Both the position numbers and the translations under genes were made by a program. The notes beneath the pieces are model-generated. The model had not been told where the DNA came from. It did not search any database and was given only the letters and a program-made list of their open reading frames with translations. Shown in pieces: positions 18,007 through 26,389 of a DNA stretch of 64,000 nucleotides (position 1 is the first letter of the stretch; the number at the start of each line of letters is the position of its first letter). The stretch is from Pararoseomonas sp. SCSIO 73927. Its GTDB lineage: Bacteria > Pseudomonadota > Alphaproteobacteria > Acetobacterales > Acetobacteraceae. The stretch covers positions 4,806,001-4,870,000 of the forward strand of contig NZ_CP146232.1 in the NCBI RefSeq assembly GCF_037040815.1, written 5' to 3'.

Positions 18007-19077
18007 TCAGGCGGCCTCGGCCCGCAGCACCACGCGGCCCGTCACCTTGCCGTCGCGCAGCCGCTCCAGCACGGCGTTCGCCTCCGGCATGGGCGCCGTC
18101 GCGACGGGAAGCGGCGCCAGCTTCCCGGCCTTCGCCAGCCCCATCACCGCCCGCAGGTCCGCGAGCGAGCCGACATAGGACCCCTGCAGCGTCAGGGCAC
18201 GGATGGCCATAATCGGCAGGGGCAGCGTCACCTCGCCCCCGAACAGCCCGACCTGGATCAGCTTGCCCCCCTTGCCCAGCGCGTCGAAGGCGAAGCGAGC
18301 CGTCGCGCTGCCGTTCACCAGGTCGATCACCGCCGGGGCCGGCCCGCCGCAGGCCGCGACGATGGCCCTTGTCGTCTCCGCGCCGTCCTGGCCGCCCAGC
18401 ACCGTCTCCGTCGCGCCGGCCGCCCGCGCCGCCTCCAGCTTCTCCGCGGAGACATCGACGGAGACGATCCGCCGGTGCCCCAGCGCCCGCAGCATGTGGA
18501 TCGCGCTCAGCCCCAGCCCGCCCGCGCCCACCAGCACCACCGGCCGGTCCGGCGGCAGCTCGCCCAGCTTCCGGATGGCCGCGTGCACGGTGATGCCGGA
18601 ACAGGCGTAGGTGGCGGCGACGGCGGGATCCACCCCGTCCACCGGCACGAGGTACTTGGCGTCCGGCACCAGGACATGGGTGGCATAGCCGCCCTGCCGG
18701 TAGATGCCGATGGTGCGGGGCGGGTTGGGGCACGTGTTGTCCTCCTCCCGCGCGCAGGCCTCGCACCGGCCGCAGCCGATCCAGGGGAACACCACCTTCG
18801 CCTCGCCCACGGCGACGCCGGTCGCCTCCGGCCCCACCGCGGCCACGCGGCCGGCGATCTCGTGGCCCATCACCAGCGGCAGGGTCATGCCCCGGTCCTG
18901 CATGGAGAGGCGGCCGCGGCTGCCCAGGTCGTAGCCGCCCTCCCAGATGTGCAGGTCGGAGTGGCAGACGCCGCAATGCGTCACCTCCACCAGCACCTCG
19001 GCGCCCTTCGGCTCCGGCGTCGGCCAGTCCTTCTCCTGCAGGGGCTGTCCCGTCTCCACCACCGCCCAGGCGCGCAT
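18007..19077 (-). CDS. zinc-dependent alcohol dehydrogenase (MDR superfamily)
   Basis: 356 residues from ATG 19077, preceded by AGGAGGG at seven bases; an upstream in-frame extension is not supported. Catalytic zinc ligands are Cys38 (THCGVCHSDLH) and His72 (MGHEIAG); the structural zinc lobe has four cysteines (GCGRCEACAREEDNTC, 102-116). The NAD(P) Rossmann fold shows VLVGAGGLGLSAI and a following acidic SVDVS, favouring NAD. It interconverts an alcohol and an aldehyde; the substrate is not predictable. Neighbours are unrelated. Confidence 0.9.
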   Translation of the reverse strand: MRAWAVVETGQPLQEKDWPTPEPKGAEVLVEVTHCGVCHSDLHIWEGGYDLGSRGRLSMQDRGMTLPLVMGHEIAGRVAAVGPEATGVAVGEAKVVFPWIGCGRCEACAREEDNTCPNPPRTIGIYRQGGYATHVLVPDAKYLVPVDGVDPAVAATYACSGITVHAAIRKLGELPPDRPVVLVGAGGLGLSAIHMLRALGHRRIVSVDVSAEKLEAARAAGATETVLGGQDGAETTRAIVAACGGPAPAVIDLVNGSATARFAFDALGKGGKLIQVGLFGGEVTLPLPIMAIRALTLQGSYVGSLADLRAVMGLAKAGKLAPLPVATAPMPEANAVLERLRDGKVTGRVVLRAEAA

Positions 19078-19138
19078 GCCGTTCCCTCCTGCTCCGGGGG
19101 GAATGGCACACCCCGGCCGCGAAGGGGTCAAGCCGGGG

Positions 19139-19897
19139 CTAGCCGAACAGCTCCGGCCGGTACTCGAAGTGCATGGTGTCGTAGTGGTACCATTTGCCGC
19201 CCCAGATGAAGCGCTCCACCTCGAAGGCCTCCACGATCTCGAAGGGAATGCGGTTCCGGTAGGGGATCTCGCCGTCCCCCCGCGCGCGGGCCCAATGCCA
19301 GTAATCCGAGTGGCGGGTGTTGATGTCGATGGCGGCGCCGAAGGCGTGCATGCTCACCAGCCCCGTATCGGCCACCCCCCGGCAGCTCAGCGTCCCGGCC
19401 GAGGGCACGAGATAGGCCCGGAACCGGTCGGGCATGCCCTCCAGCGAGGCCGCCACCCGTTCCAGCCGGTCCGCCACCCCGTTCACGGTTGTCATCGCCA
19501 GCGTCTGGCGGCCCAGCCACGCCGCGCCGCGCGTGGGGACTCCGCCCGCGCGGCACTCCCCATACATGCGGGTGAAGAAGGCGGTGCTGCGGATGCGCCC
19601 CGGGCTGAAGTCCCGCGGCGGGGGTCCGTCCGGCGGGCCCGGGCGGTAGGGCTGCCGCATCTGGTCGGCGATCGTCGCGTCGTGGAGCATAGCCTCGAAG
19701 GACCGCTCCGGCAGCCCGGCGCCGATCAGCATCCGCGCCCCGTCCCGCCAGACCAGAAGGTCGCCCTCCACCCCCGCCAGATGGTCGGGATAGGCGCGCA
19801 CCAGGCGCGCGATCCGCTCCGCCTCCGTCCCATTCGCCCGCGCTGTGCCCGCGGCGGCCAGGAGGCCGGCCAGGAGGGCGCGGCGGGGATGGGGCAT
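19139..19897 (-). CDS. M15-family D,D- or L,D-peptidase, exported
   Basis: 252 residues with a signal peptide ([21 protein letters not shown]). The zinc peptidase signature is present: His184 and Asp191 in SMHAFGAAIDIN, and His243 in HYDTMHFEYRPE. These are the metal ligands of the VanY/endolysin-like M15 family that cuts peptidoglycan stem peptides. The N-terminal 100 residues resemble no domain I can name. A perfect -35-like TTGACA (19955-19950, minus) lies upstream but no good -10 follows. Confidence 0.8.
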   Translation of the reverse strand: MPHPRRALLAGLLAAAGTARANGTEAERIARLVRAYPDHLAGVEGDLLVWRDGARMLIGAGLPERSFEAMLHDATIADQMRQPYRPGPPDGPPPRDFSPGRIRSTAFFTRMYGECRAGGVPTRGAAWLGRQTLAMTTVNGVADRLERVAASLEGMPDRFRAYLVPSAGTLSCRGVADTGLVSMHAFGAAIDINTRHSDYWHWARARGDGEIPYRNRIPFEIVEAFEVERFIWGGKWYHYDTMHFEYRPELFG

Positions 19898-20022
19898 GGA
19901 GCGAATCCGTGGGTCGCGACCGGATCATCCCGGGCAGCGCCGCGGGGCCTGTCAACGGCTTCCCTCTTTCGCGGGCGGCGCGGGGACGCTACGCAAGCCC
20001 CACGTCACGGGAGAGAAACGCC

Positions 20023-21126
20023 ATGGATCGTCGCGCCCTTCTCGGCCGCGCCACCCTCGCCGCCGGTACAGCCGCCGTCGCCGCGCCGCTGGCGGCGCCC
20101 GCCATCGCGCAGACGGCCCAGCCAAGCCTGCGCTGGCGCCTCACCTCCACCTACCCGCGGTCGCTGGACTGCATCTACGGCGCGGGCGAGGTCTTCGCGC
20201 GGGCAGTAGGAGAGCTGACGGACGACCGCTTCCGCATCACCGTCCACTCCGCCGGCGAGATCACCCCGCCGCTCCAGGCGCTGGACGCGGTGCAGGCCGG
20301 CAGCGTGGAGTGCTGCCACACCACCAGCTTCCTCTACACCGGCAAGAACGAGGCCTTCGGCTTCGCCACCGGCCTACCCTTCGGCCTGAACACCCGCCAG
20401 CAGAACGCCTGGATGTACGAGGGCGGCGGGATCGAGCTGCTGAACGAGGTGCACCGCAAGTTCAACGTCTACGGCATGCCGCTGGGCGCCACGGGCGCGC
20501 AGATGGGTGGCTGGTTCCGCAAGGCGCTCGGCCCCGCCTCCGACCTGCAGGGGCTGAAGATGCGGATCGGCGGGCTGGCCGGGCAGGTGCTGTCCAAGCT
20601 CGGCGGCGTGCCGCAGCAGCTCGGCGCCGGTGACCTCTATCCCGGCCTGGAGCGCGGCACGATCGACGCCGCCGAGTGGCTCGGCCCCTACGACGACGAG
20701 AAGCTGGGCTTCGTGAAGGTCGCGCCCTTCTACCACTACCCGGCTTGGTGGGAGGGCGGTGCCTCCACCTACTTCTACGTCAACCTGGACCAGTGGAACG
20801 CCCTGCCCAAGTCCTACCAGGCCGCCATCCGCACGGCCTGCGCGGAGGCGACGCACTGGATGGTCGCGCGCTACGACATCCGCAACCCCGACAGCATGCG
20901 CCGCCTGATCGCGCAGGGCGCGAAGCTCACGCCCTTCTCCCGCGACATGCTGGACACCTGCTACCGGGCCTGGCTGGAGATCGAGCGCGACCTCGTGGCC
21001 AGGAACCCCGACTTCGCGAAGGTGCATGAGAGCTGGTCGAAGCACCGCGACGACATGCGGACCTGGTTCCGCGTGGCCGAGCTGTCCTTCGACAACTACG
21101 TCTCCCAGGCCAGCGCCCGGCGCTGA
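20023..21126 (+). CDS. TRAP transporter substrate-binding protein (DctP family)
   Basis: 367 residues from ATG 20023, behind a GGGAGAG ribosome site. The leader MDRRALLGRATLAAG has a twin-arginine-like motif and cleaves near AIAQ. The mature protein is a DctP-type extracytoplasmic receptor (YPRSLDCIYGAGEVFARAVGE, GLKMRIGGLAGQVLSKLGG, EWLGPYDDEKLG), resembling receptors that bind 2-oxo acids or similar carboxylates. No DctQ/DctM membrane genes are adjacent, so it either serves a transporter encoded elsewhere or is an orphan receptor. Confidence 0.85.
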   Translation: MDRRALLGRATLAAGTAAVAAPLAAPAIAQTAQPSLRWRLTSTYPRSLDCIYGAGEVFARAVGELTDDRFRITVHSAGEITPPLQALDAVQAGSVECCHTTSFLYTGKNEAFGFATGLPFGLNTRQQNAWMYEGGGIELLNEVHRKFNVYGMPLGATGAQMGGWFRKALGPASDLQGLKMRIGGLAGQVLSKLGGVPQQLGAGDLYPGLERGTIDAAEWLGPYDDEKLGFVKVAPFYHYPAWWEGGASTYFYVNLDQWNALPKSYQAAIRTACAEATHWMVARYDIRNPDSMRRLIAQGAKLTPFSRDMLDTCYRAWLEIERDLVARNPDFAKVHESWSKHRDDMRTWFRVAELSFDNYVSQASARR

Positions 21127-21136
21127 GCGCCTACCG

Positions 21137-21159
21137 GGGGCGCGGGATCACCGCGCCCC
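21137..21159. terminator. bidirectional hairpin, telA stop codon in the loop
   Basis: GGGGCGCGG (21137-21145), loop GATCA, CCGCGCCCC (21151-21159): a perfect nine-base stem between the converging dctP-type and telA genes. The telA stop codon (21148-21150, minus strand) lies in the loop. No T tract follows on either side. Confidence 0.5.
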
Positions 21160-22221
21160 TGGCCCTGACTTCGTGGGCGCCGCCGGCGCCTTCGCCGCGA
21201 TGAGTGCGCGGCGGATCTCGCCCTCCGCCTGGGCCAGGGCCTTCGTCGCCTCCTGCCGGCGCGTCCGCCCCTCCTGCGCGATGCGGAGCGAATCCTCGAT
21301 GGTGGCGACAAGGGCGGTGTTGGCCTTCTGCACGGCCTCCAGGTCCACCACCCCGCGCTCGATCTCCGTCCGCACCTCCACGTTGGCGCGGCGCAGCCCC
21401 TCCGCATTGGCGGTCAGCAGCTCGTTCGTCAGGTCCGTCGCGGCCTTCACCGCCGCCCCCGCCTCCCGCATCCGCTGCAGCGCCAGCGCCTGGGCGAGCT
21501 GCGTGCGCCAGAGCGGCACGGTGTTCGCCAGCACGGAGTAGATCCGGCCGGCCAGCGCCTTATCGTTCTCCTGGATCAGCCGGATGGAGGGAAGCGCCTG
21601 CATCGCCACCTGCCGCGTGAGCCGCAGGTCGTGCACGCGCCGGTCCAGATCCTCCCGCGCCGCGCGCAGGTCGCGCAGGCGCTGCGGGGCCAGGTGGTCC
21701 GCCGGGTTCTCCGCCGCGCGCTCGGCGGCCGGGATCGCCTCGGCGTCCGTGCGCGTCAGAACCGCCTCCCCCGCCGCCACGTGGTCGGCCAGGGAGTGGA
21801 ACCAGTCCAGCGTCGCGCCGTAGAGCCGCTCCAGCCGCTCCACATCCTCCATGAGCCGGCTGCGATGCGTGTCCAGCCGGTCGCCGATCGCCTCCACCTG
21901 CCCGCGCACGCTCTCGTAGCGCTGCAGGATGGCGGCGGTCTCGGTGCCGGCGCGGCTGAACAGGCGGGCGATCAGGCCGGGGCGCTCGTCCAGCTTCGTC
22001 ACGTCGAAGCCGCGCAGGGTGGAGAGGAGCTTGGAGAGCGAATCCCCCGCCTCACCCACCGCGTCGCTGCGGGCGGAGCCGAGCATGGCGTCGGCGGCCG
22101 CGGCGGCGCGCCCCTGCGCCTCCTGCCCGAAGCGGGTGATGCTGGCGGGATCGTGCAGGTCGATCCGGGTTGAGAGCTCGGCCACGCGCTCCGGCGCGGG
22201 CTGCAGCGTGTTGTCGCTCAC
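21148..22221 (-). CDS. telA: TelA-family toxic anion resistance protein
   Basis: 357 residues from GTG 22221, which overlaps the xpaC stop (GTGA) and has AGGAGGGG upstream. The protein is helical throughout, with the TelA-family core LRLTRQVAMQALPSIRLIQ and LWRTQLAQALALQRMREA and a charged Lys/Ala-rich tail. The family is linked to tellurite and other toxic-anion resistance and to envelope stress, with an unknown biochemical role. Paired with XpaC as is usual. Confidence 0.85.
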   Translation of the reverse strand: MSDNTLQPAPERVAELSTRIDLHDPASITRFGQEAQGRAAAAADAMLGSARSDAVGEAGDSLSKLLSTLRGFDVTKLDERPGLIARLFSRAGTETAAILQRYESVRGQVEAIGDRLDTHRSRLMEDVERLERLYGATLDWFHSLADHVAAGEAVLTRTDAEAIPAAERAAENPADHLAPQRLRDLRAAREDLDRRVHDLRLTRQVAMQALPSIRLIQENDKALAGRIYSVLANTVPLWRTQLAQALALQRMREAGAAVKAATDLTNELLTANAEGLRRANVEVRTEIERGVVDLEAVQKANTALVATIEDSLRIAQEGRTRRQEATKALAQAEGEIRRALIAAKAPAAPTKSGPGAR

Positions 22222-22973
22222 GCGATCCCCTCCTGATGCAGGCGGTCCTGCAGGACCTTCACCTGGATGGCCAGCGCCTCCGTCTCGGCGGCGCGCAGGT
22301 CGGCCGAGGACTGGTTCGCCACCCGCTCCAGGTCGTCCAGCAGGGTCGGCAGGGCCGGCGGCGGCTCCGCACCCTGGGAGAGGCGGGAGCCGATCCGCTC
22401 CAGCCCGTCCACCCCGACCACCAGTACCCGCCGGGCCTGGCCGGCCGCGTCCGGGCGCTGCGCCAGCTCGTCCAGCAGCCCGCGCAGCGCGGTCGCGGCC
22501 GGGCGCAGCCGGTGGTCGCCGAAGAGGAGGCTTGAAAGGCGGGCGCGCAGCGGCTCCAGCGTGTCCGGGGGCTGCGGCACCGGCGGGGGTGGCGGTGCGG
22601 GGGGCGGGGCCGTCTCCGTCACGCCCTCGTAGAGCAGCCGGGCGCCGCCCCAGGCCATGAGGCCGAGCGCCACCGCGCCGACCGGCCCCGTGCCCGCGGC
22701 GAAGCCCGCCGCCAGGCCGGTGCCGGCGCCGAGCAGTGCGCCTGCGCGGCGCGCGTCGCCCCGCCGGGCGCGGGCCAGCCTGGACATGGCCATGCCTACC
22801 CCGGCCAGCCCGGCGACCGTGCCGCCGATCAGCTCCCCCTCTCCGCTCGCAAGCGCCAGGAAGAAGCTCGGCACGAAGGGCACGGCGAAGAGGGCGAGCG
22901 GCACGCCGCGCAGGCCCGTCCACCAGCCCGGCAGCCTGTCCTGGCCCCGATAGGGCCCGCGCTTCGGGCTCAA
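22218..22973 (-). CDS. xpaC: XpaC-like membrane protein (5-bromo-4-chloroindolyl phosphate hydrolysis family)
   Basis: 251 residues from TTG 22973, overlapping the stop of a small upstream ORF (TTGA). The N-terminal third has hydrophobic segments (VPLALFAVPFVPSFFLALA; then LIGGTVAGLAGVGMAM; then LLGAGTGLAAGFAAG), followed by a proline-rich hinge (APPPAPPPPPVP) and a helical cytoplasmic region. XpaC and TelA genes are commonly adjacent. The family name derives from a phenotype in Bacillus; the activity is unknown. Confidence 0.75.
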   Translation of the reverse strand: MSPKRGPYRGQDRLPGWWTGLRGVPLALFAVPFVPSFFLALASGEGELIGGTVAGLAGVGMAMSRLARARRGDARRAGALLGAGTGLAAGFAAGTGPVGAVALGLMAWGGARLLYEGVTETAPPPAPPPPPVPQPPDTLEPLRARLSSLLFGDHRLRPAATALRGLLDELAQRPDAAGQARRVLVVGVDGLERIGSRLSQGAEPPPALPTLLDDLERVANQSSADLRAAETEALAIQVKVLQDRLHQEGIA

Positions 22974-23092
22974 TCGAAGAGCTCGATCAGGATGTGGACG
23001 AAGGAGAGCACCCCGGTGAAGCCGACGCTCGCCGCGATCAGCGCGAGCCCGGCGAGGCGCCGTGCGGGGGCGGGAAGAAGGGAGGGATTCAT
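22970..23092 (-). CDS. 40-residue single-span membrane peptide
   Basis: MNPSLLPAPARR followed by a hydrophobic helix (LAGLALIAASVGFTGVL) and an acidic end. Its stop overlaps the XpaC TTG by TTGA, suggesting coupled translation. A possible promoter lies just ahead on the minus strand (TTGAAG 23130-23125, 17 bases, GATCTT 23107-23102). No Shine-Dalgarno is evident, and the hydrophobic reading could be chance, so confidence is modest. Confidence 0.4.
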   Translation of the reverse strand: MNPSLLPAPARRLAGLALIAASVGFTGVLSFVHILIELFD

Positions 23093-23142
23093 CGCGGGGG
23101 AAAGATCGCCCCGCGATGCCCCCTCTTCAAGCCGCCTGAAGG

Positions 23143-24150
23143 CTACAGTTTCACCCGCAGCAGCCGCCCCAGCTCGCCCACGATGCCAGCCCGGAAGGCG
23201 AGGACGCAGAGGACGAAGATCACGCCCTGGATGATCGTCACCCAGGCGCCGAAGGGGGCGAGGTAGGTCTGCATGGACACCACGATCCCCGCCCCGACCA
23301 CCGGCCCGAACAGGGTGCCGAGGCCGCCGAGCAGGGTCATCAGCACGACCTCGCCCGACATGGACCAGTGCACGTCCGTGAGCGTCGCGATGCCGACCGT
23401 GATCGCCTTCGCGCCCCCCGCGACGCCTGCGATCCCGGCCGAGAGGACGAAGGCCACCAGCTTGTAGTCGTCCACCCGGTAGCCCAGCGAGGTGGCGCGC
23501 GCCTCGTTCTCCCGGATGGCGGTCAGCAACTGGCCGAAGGGGGAGCGAATGACGCGCTGGACCAGCAGGAACCCCGCGAGGAACAGGGCGGCTACGAACC
23601 AGTAGAGGGTCATGTCCGCCCGCAGGTCGATGACGCCGAAGAGCATCCCGCGCGGGACGGACTGGATCCCGTCCTCGCCATGGGTGAAGGGCGCCTGCAG
23701 GCAGAAAAAGTAGACCATCTGGGCCAGCGCCAGGGTAATCATGGCGAAGTAGATCCCCGCCCGCCGGATGGCGATCCAGCCGAAGACGAGGCCGAGCACC
23801 GCGCCTACGGCGCCGCCGAGGAGGATGGAAAGCTCCGGCGTCAGGCCCCAGACCTTCACCGCATGGGCCGCGATGTAGCTGCCCATCCCGAAATAGGCGG
23901 CGTGGCCGAAGGAGAGCAGCCCGACATAGCCGATCAGCAGGTTGAAGGCGCAAGCGAAGAGGGCGAAGCACAGCAGCTTCATCAGGAACTGCGGGTAGAG
24001 GAAGAAGGGGCAGGCGATCAGCGCCCCGATCATCACCAGCAGCGCGATCCCCTGCGCGCGGGTGAGGCCGAAGAGCCCCGGCGCGGCCGGCGGCAGCCCC
24101 TGTGCGGCCCCCGGGGAGACCTCGTCCGGGAGGGTGGTGGCGGACGCCAT
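23143..24150 (-). CDS. livM: branched-chain amino acid-type ABC permease LivM
   Basis: 335 residues with about nine membrane spans. The LivM signatures GYVGLLSFGHAAYFGMGSY, AIRENEARATSLGY and GGLGTLFGPVVGAG are present. With LivH it forms the membrane channel of a HAAT-family importer. It follows livH after three bases. The cluster's ligand is unknown; such systems import branched-chain amino acids, amides, aromatic acids or urea. Confidence 0.93.
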   Translation of the reverse strand: MASATTLPDEVSPGAAQGLPPAAPGLFGLTRAQGIALLVMIGALIACPFFLYPQFLMKLLCFALFACAFNLLIGYVGLLSFGHAAYFGMGSYIAAHAVKVWGLTPELSILLGGAVGAVLGLVFGWIAIRRAGIYFAMITLALAQMVYFFCLQAPFTHGEDGIQSVPRGMLFGVIDLRADMTLYWFVAALFLAGFLLVQRVIRSPFGQLLTAIRENEARATSLGYRVDDYKLVAFVLSAGIAGVAGGAKAITVGIATLTDVHWSMSGEVVLMTLLGGLGTLFGPVVGAGIVVSMQTYLAPFGAWVTIIQGVIFVLCVLAFRAGIVGELGRLLRVKL

Positions 24151-24153
24151 GGG

Positions 24154-25041
24154 TCAGGCCCTTCCGAACAGGCCGGCGGGGCGTGCGAGCAGCACGATCG
24201 CCATGATGACGAAGATCACGGTCGCCGAGGCCTCCGGGTAGACCACCTTGGTCACCCCCTCGACGAGGCCGAGGCCGAAGCCGGTGATGACGGAGCCCAG
24301 GATGGACCCCATGCCGCCGATCACCACCACGGCAAACACGGTGATGATGAAGTTGGACCCCATTCCCGGGTTCACCGAGTAGATCGGCGCCGCCAGCACG
24401 CCCGCCAGCGCGGCCAGCGCCACCCCCGCGGCGTAGGTGAGGGTGACCATGCGCGGCACGTTCACCCCGAAGGCCTGCACCAGGGGCGCGTTCTCCGTGG
24501 CCGCGCGCAGGTAGGCGCCGAGGCGGGTCTTCTCGATCACCAGCCAGGTCGCGATGCAGACGACGAAGGCCGCCACCACCACCCAGAGCCGGTACTTCGG
24601 CAGCATCATGAAGCCGAGGTCCACGGGCATGCCCGAGAGCGCCTCCGGCGGCGCGTAGGGCAGGCCGGAGGAGCCGAAGCCGTTGCGGAACAGCCCCTCG
24701 ATGATGAGCGCCAGCCCGAAGGTCAGCAGGAGCCCGTAGAGGTGGTCGAGCTTGTAGAGGCGCGAGATCATCGCCCGCTCCAGCACCACGCCGAAGGCGC
24801 CCACGATCAGCGGCGAGAGGACCAGCGCCCCCCAGTAGGGGATGCCGGCCCAGTTCAGCAGCATCCAGGCGACGAAGGCGCCCATCATGAACTGCGCGCC
24901 ATGGGCGAAGTTGATGACGTTCAGCATGCCGAAGATCACGGCCAGACCCAGCGAGAGCAGCGCGTAGAAGGCGCCGTTCACCAGCCCCAGCACGATCTGC
25001 GGCGCCGACATCTCAAGCTGGAAAAAGAGTTCCTCGAGCAA
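24154..25041 (-). CDS. livH: branched-chain amino acid-type ABC permease LivH
   Basis: 295 residues from TTG 25041; an internal ATG at 25011 (MSAPQIVLGL) is an alternative and neither has a strong Shine-Dalgarno. LivH motifs are clear: GLVNGAFYALLSLGLAVIFG, NVINFAHGAQFMMGA and GGMGSILGSVITGFGLG. Located between the binding protein and livM, separated from the former by a strong intercistronic hairpin. Confidence 0.93.
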   Translation of the reverse strand: MLEELFFQLEMSAPQIVLGLVNGAFYALLSLGLAVIFGMLNVINFAHGAQFMMGAFVAWMLLNWAGIPYWGALVLSPLIVGAFGVVLERAMISRLYKLDHLYGLLLTFGLALIIEGLFRNGFGSSGLPYAPPEALSGMPVDLGFMMLPKYRLWVVVAAFVVCIATWLVIEKTRLGAYLRAATENAPLVQAFGVNVPRMVTLTYAAGVALAALAGVLAAPIYSVNPGMGSNFIITVFAVVVIGGMGSILGSVITGFGLGLVEGVTKVVYPEASATVIFVIMAIVLLARPAGLFGRA

Positions 25042-25062
25042 GGCGCGTCACCCGTGAGAGGC

Positions 25063-25088
25063 GGGGGTGCCCGGCGCAGGGCACCCCC
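25063..25088 (-). promoter_or_regulatory. intercistronic stem-loop between the binding-protein gene and livH
   Basis: GGGGGTGCCC (25063-25072), loop GGCGCA, GGGCACCCCC (25079-25088): a perfect ten-base inverted repeat 10 bases after the binding-protein stop. No T tract follows in the minus-strand direction. This position is typical of hairpins that stabilise binding-protein mRNA or let only part of the transcripts continue into the permease genes. Confidence 0.7.
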
Positions 25089-25098
25089 AGGTTACGAT

Positions 25099-26337
25099 TC
25101 AGGTGTTGACGAGGGAGCAGCCGCCGTCGCGCAGCGGCCGCCAGGCCTCCTCGGTCGGGGTGGTGCGCACGAGCTTGTAGTAGTCCCACGCCCCCTTGCT
25201 CTCGCCCGGGGTCTTCACCTCGAAGAGGTAGGAGGGGTGGATCTTGCGCCCGTCCTGCCGGATGGAGCCGGCGCCGAAGGCGTCGTCATCCGTCGGCATG
25301 GCCTTCATCCGCACCACCGTCTCCGCGCCGCTCGCCCGCGCCGCGGCCACGCCCATGTCGGCGGCCGCCTTCAGGTAGTGCAGCGCCGCGCTGTAGCAGC
25401 CCGCCTGCCACATGCTCGGCATCGCGCCGCCCATGCTGCCCTTCACCTTGTTGGCGAGGTTGCGGGTGCGGTCGTTCAGGTCCCAGTAGTAGGTCTCGCT
25501 CAGCACCAGCCCCTGGGCGGTATTCAGGCCGAGGCTGTGCACGTCGCTGACGATCATCAGCAGCACGGCAAGCTTCTGCCGCCGCGTCAGGCCGAACTCG
25601 GCCGCCTGCTTCACGCAGTTGATCGTGTCCACGCCCGCATTCGCCAGCCCCACCACCTTCGCGCGGGACTGCTGCGCCTGCAGCAGGAAGGAGGAGAAGT
25701 CGGTGGTGCCCGGGAAGGGATGGCGGATGTTGCCGACCACGCGGCCGCCGTTCTTCCTGATCACCTCGCCCGTGTCGCGCTCCAGCGCGTGGCCGAAGGC
25801 GTAGTCGGCGGTGATGAAGTACCAGCTATCCCCGCCCGCCTTCACCATGGCGCCGCCGGTGGAGTTGGCGAGCATCCAGGTGTCGTAGGTCCAGTGGATG
25901 GTGTTCGGGTTGCAGGCCGATCCCGTCAGGTCCGCCGTCGCGCCCGTGGAATTCAGCATGATGGAGTTCTTCTCCTTCACCACGCTGTTCACGGCGAGCG
26001 CGCAGGAGGAGGTGGCGACGTCGATGATGACGTTCACGCCATCGCGGTCGATCCACTGGCGCGCGATGGTGGAGGCGACGTCCGGCTTGTTCTGGTGGTC
26101 GCCCTGAAGCACCTCCACGTTGATGCCGCGTCCCGTCACGCCGCTGTCCTGCACGGCCTGGCGCACGCAGGCCACGGAACCGGGGCCGGAGCCGTCGCGA
26201 TAGGTGCCGGACATGTCGGTCAGCACGCCGATCTTCAGCGTGTTGTTCGCCTGCGCGCGGGCGCTGTTGAAAGGCAGCGCGCCCAGCATCGGCAGGGCGG
26301 CGGCGCCACCCAGAAGGCTGCGGCGGTCGATGGTCAT
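25099..26337 (-). CDS. HAAT-family ABC substrate-binding protein
   Basis: 412 residues. The leader MTIDRRSLLGGAAALPMLG has a twin-arginine-like motif. Mature protein is a type I periplasmic binding fold of the leucine/isoleucine/valine-binding class (LKIGVLTDMSGTYRDGSGPGS, NVIIDVATSSCALAVNSV, GDSWYFITADYAFGHALE). This subclass (with the DMSG and DYAFG segments) is widespread beside LivHMGF genes in Roseomonas- and Bradyrhizobium-type genomes, and the ligand is seldom known. Third gene of the liv operon. Confidence 0.92.
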   Translation of the reverse strand: MTIDRRSLLGGAAALPMLGALPFNSARAQANNTLKIGVLTDMSGTYRDGSGPGSVACVRQAVQDSGVTGRGINVEVLQGDHQNKPDVASTIARQWIDRDGVNVIIDVATSSCALAVNSVVKEKNSIMLNSTGATADLTGSACNPNTIHWTYDTWMLANSTGGAMVKAGGDSWYFITADYAFGHALERDTGEVIRKNGGRVVGNIRHPFPGTTDFSSFLLQAQQSRAKVVGLANAGVDTINCVKQAAEFGLTRRQKLAVLLMIVSDVHSLGLNTAQGLVLSETYYWDLNDRTRNLANKVKGSMGGAMPSMWQAGCYSAALHYLKAAADMGVAAARASGAETVVRMKAMPTDDDAFGAGSIRQDGRKIHPSYLFEVKTPGESKGAWDYYKLVRTTPTEEAWRPLRDGGCSLVNT

Positions 26338-26389
26338 CCTCGGTCCTCTCCTGATCAGTTTTCTTGTGGTTGCGCCGGGGCCGGCGTGG

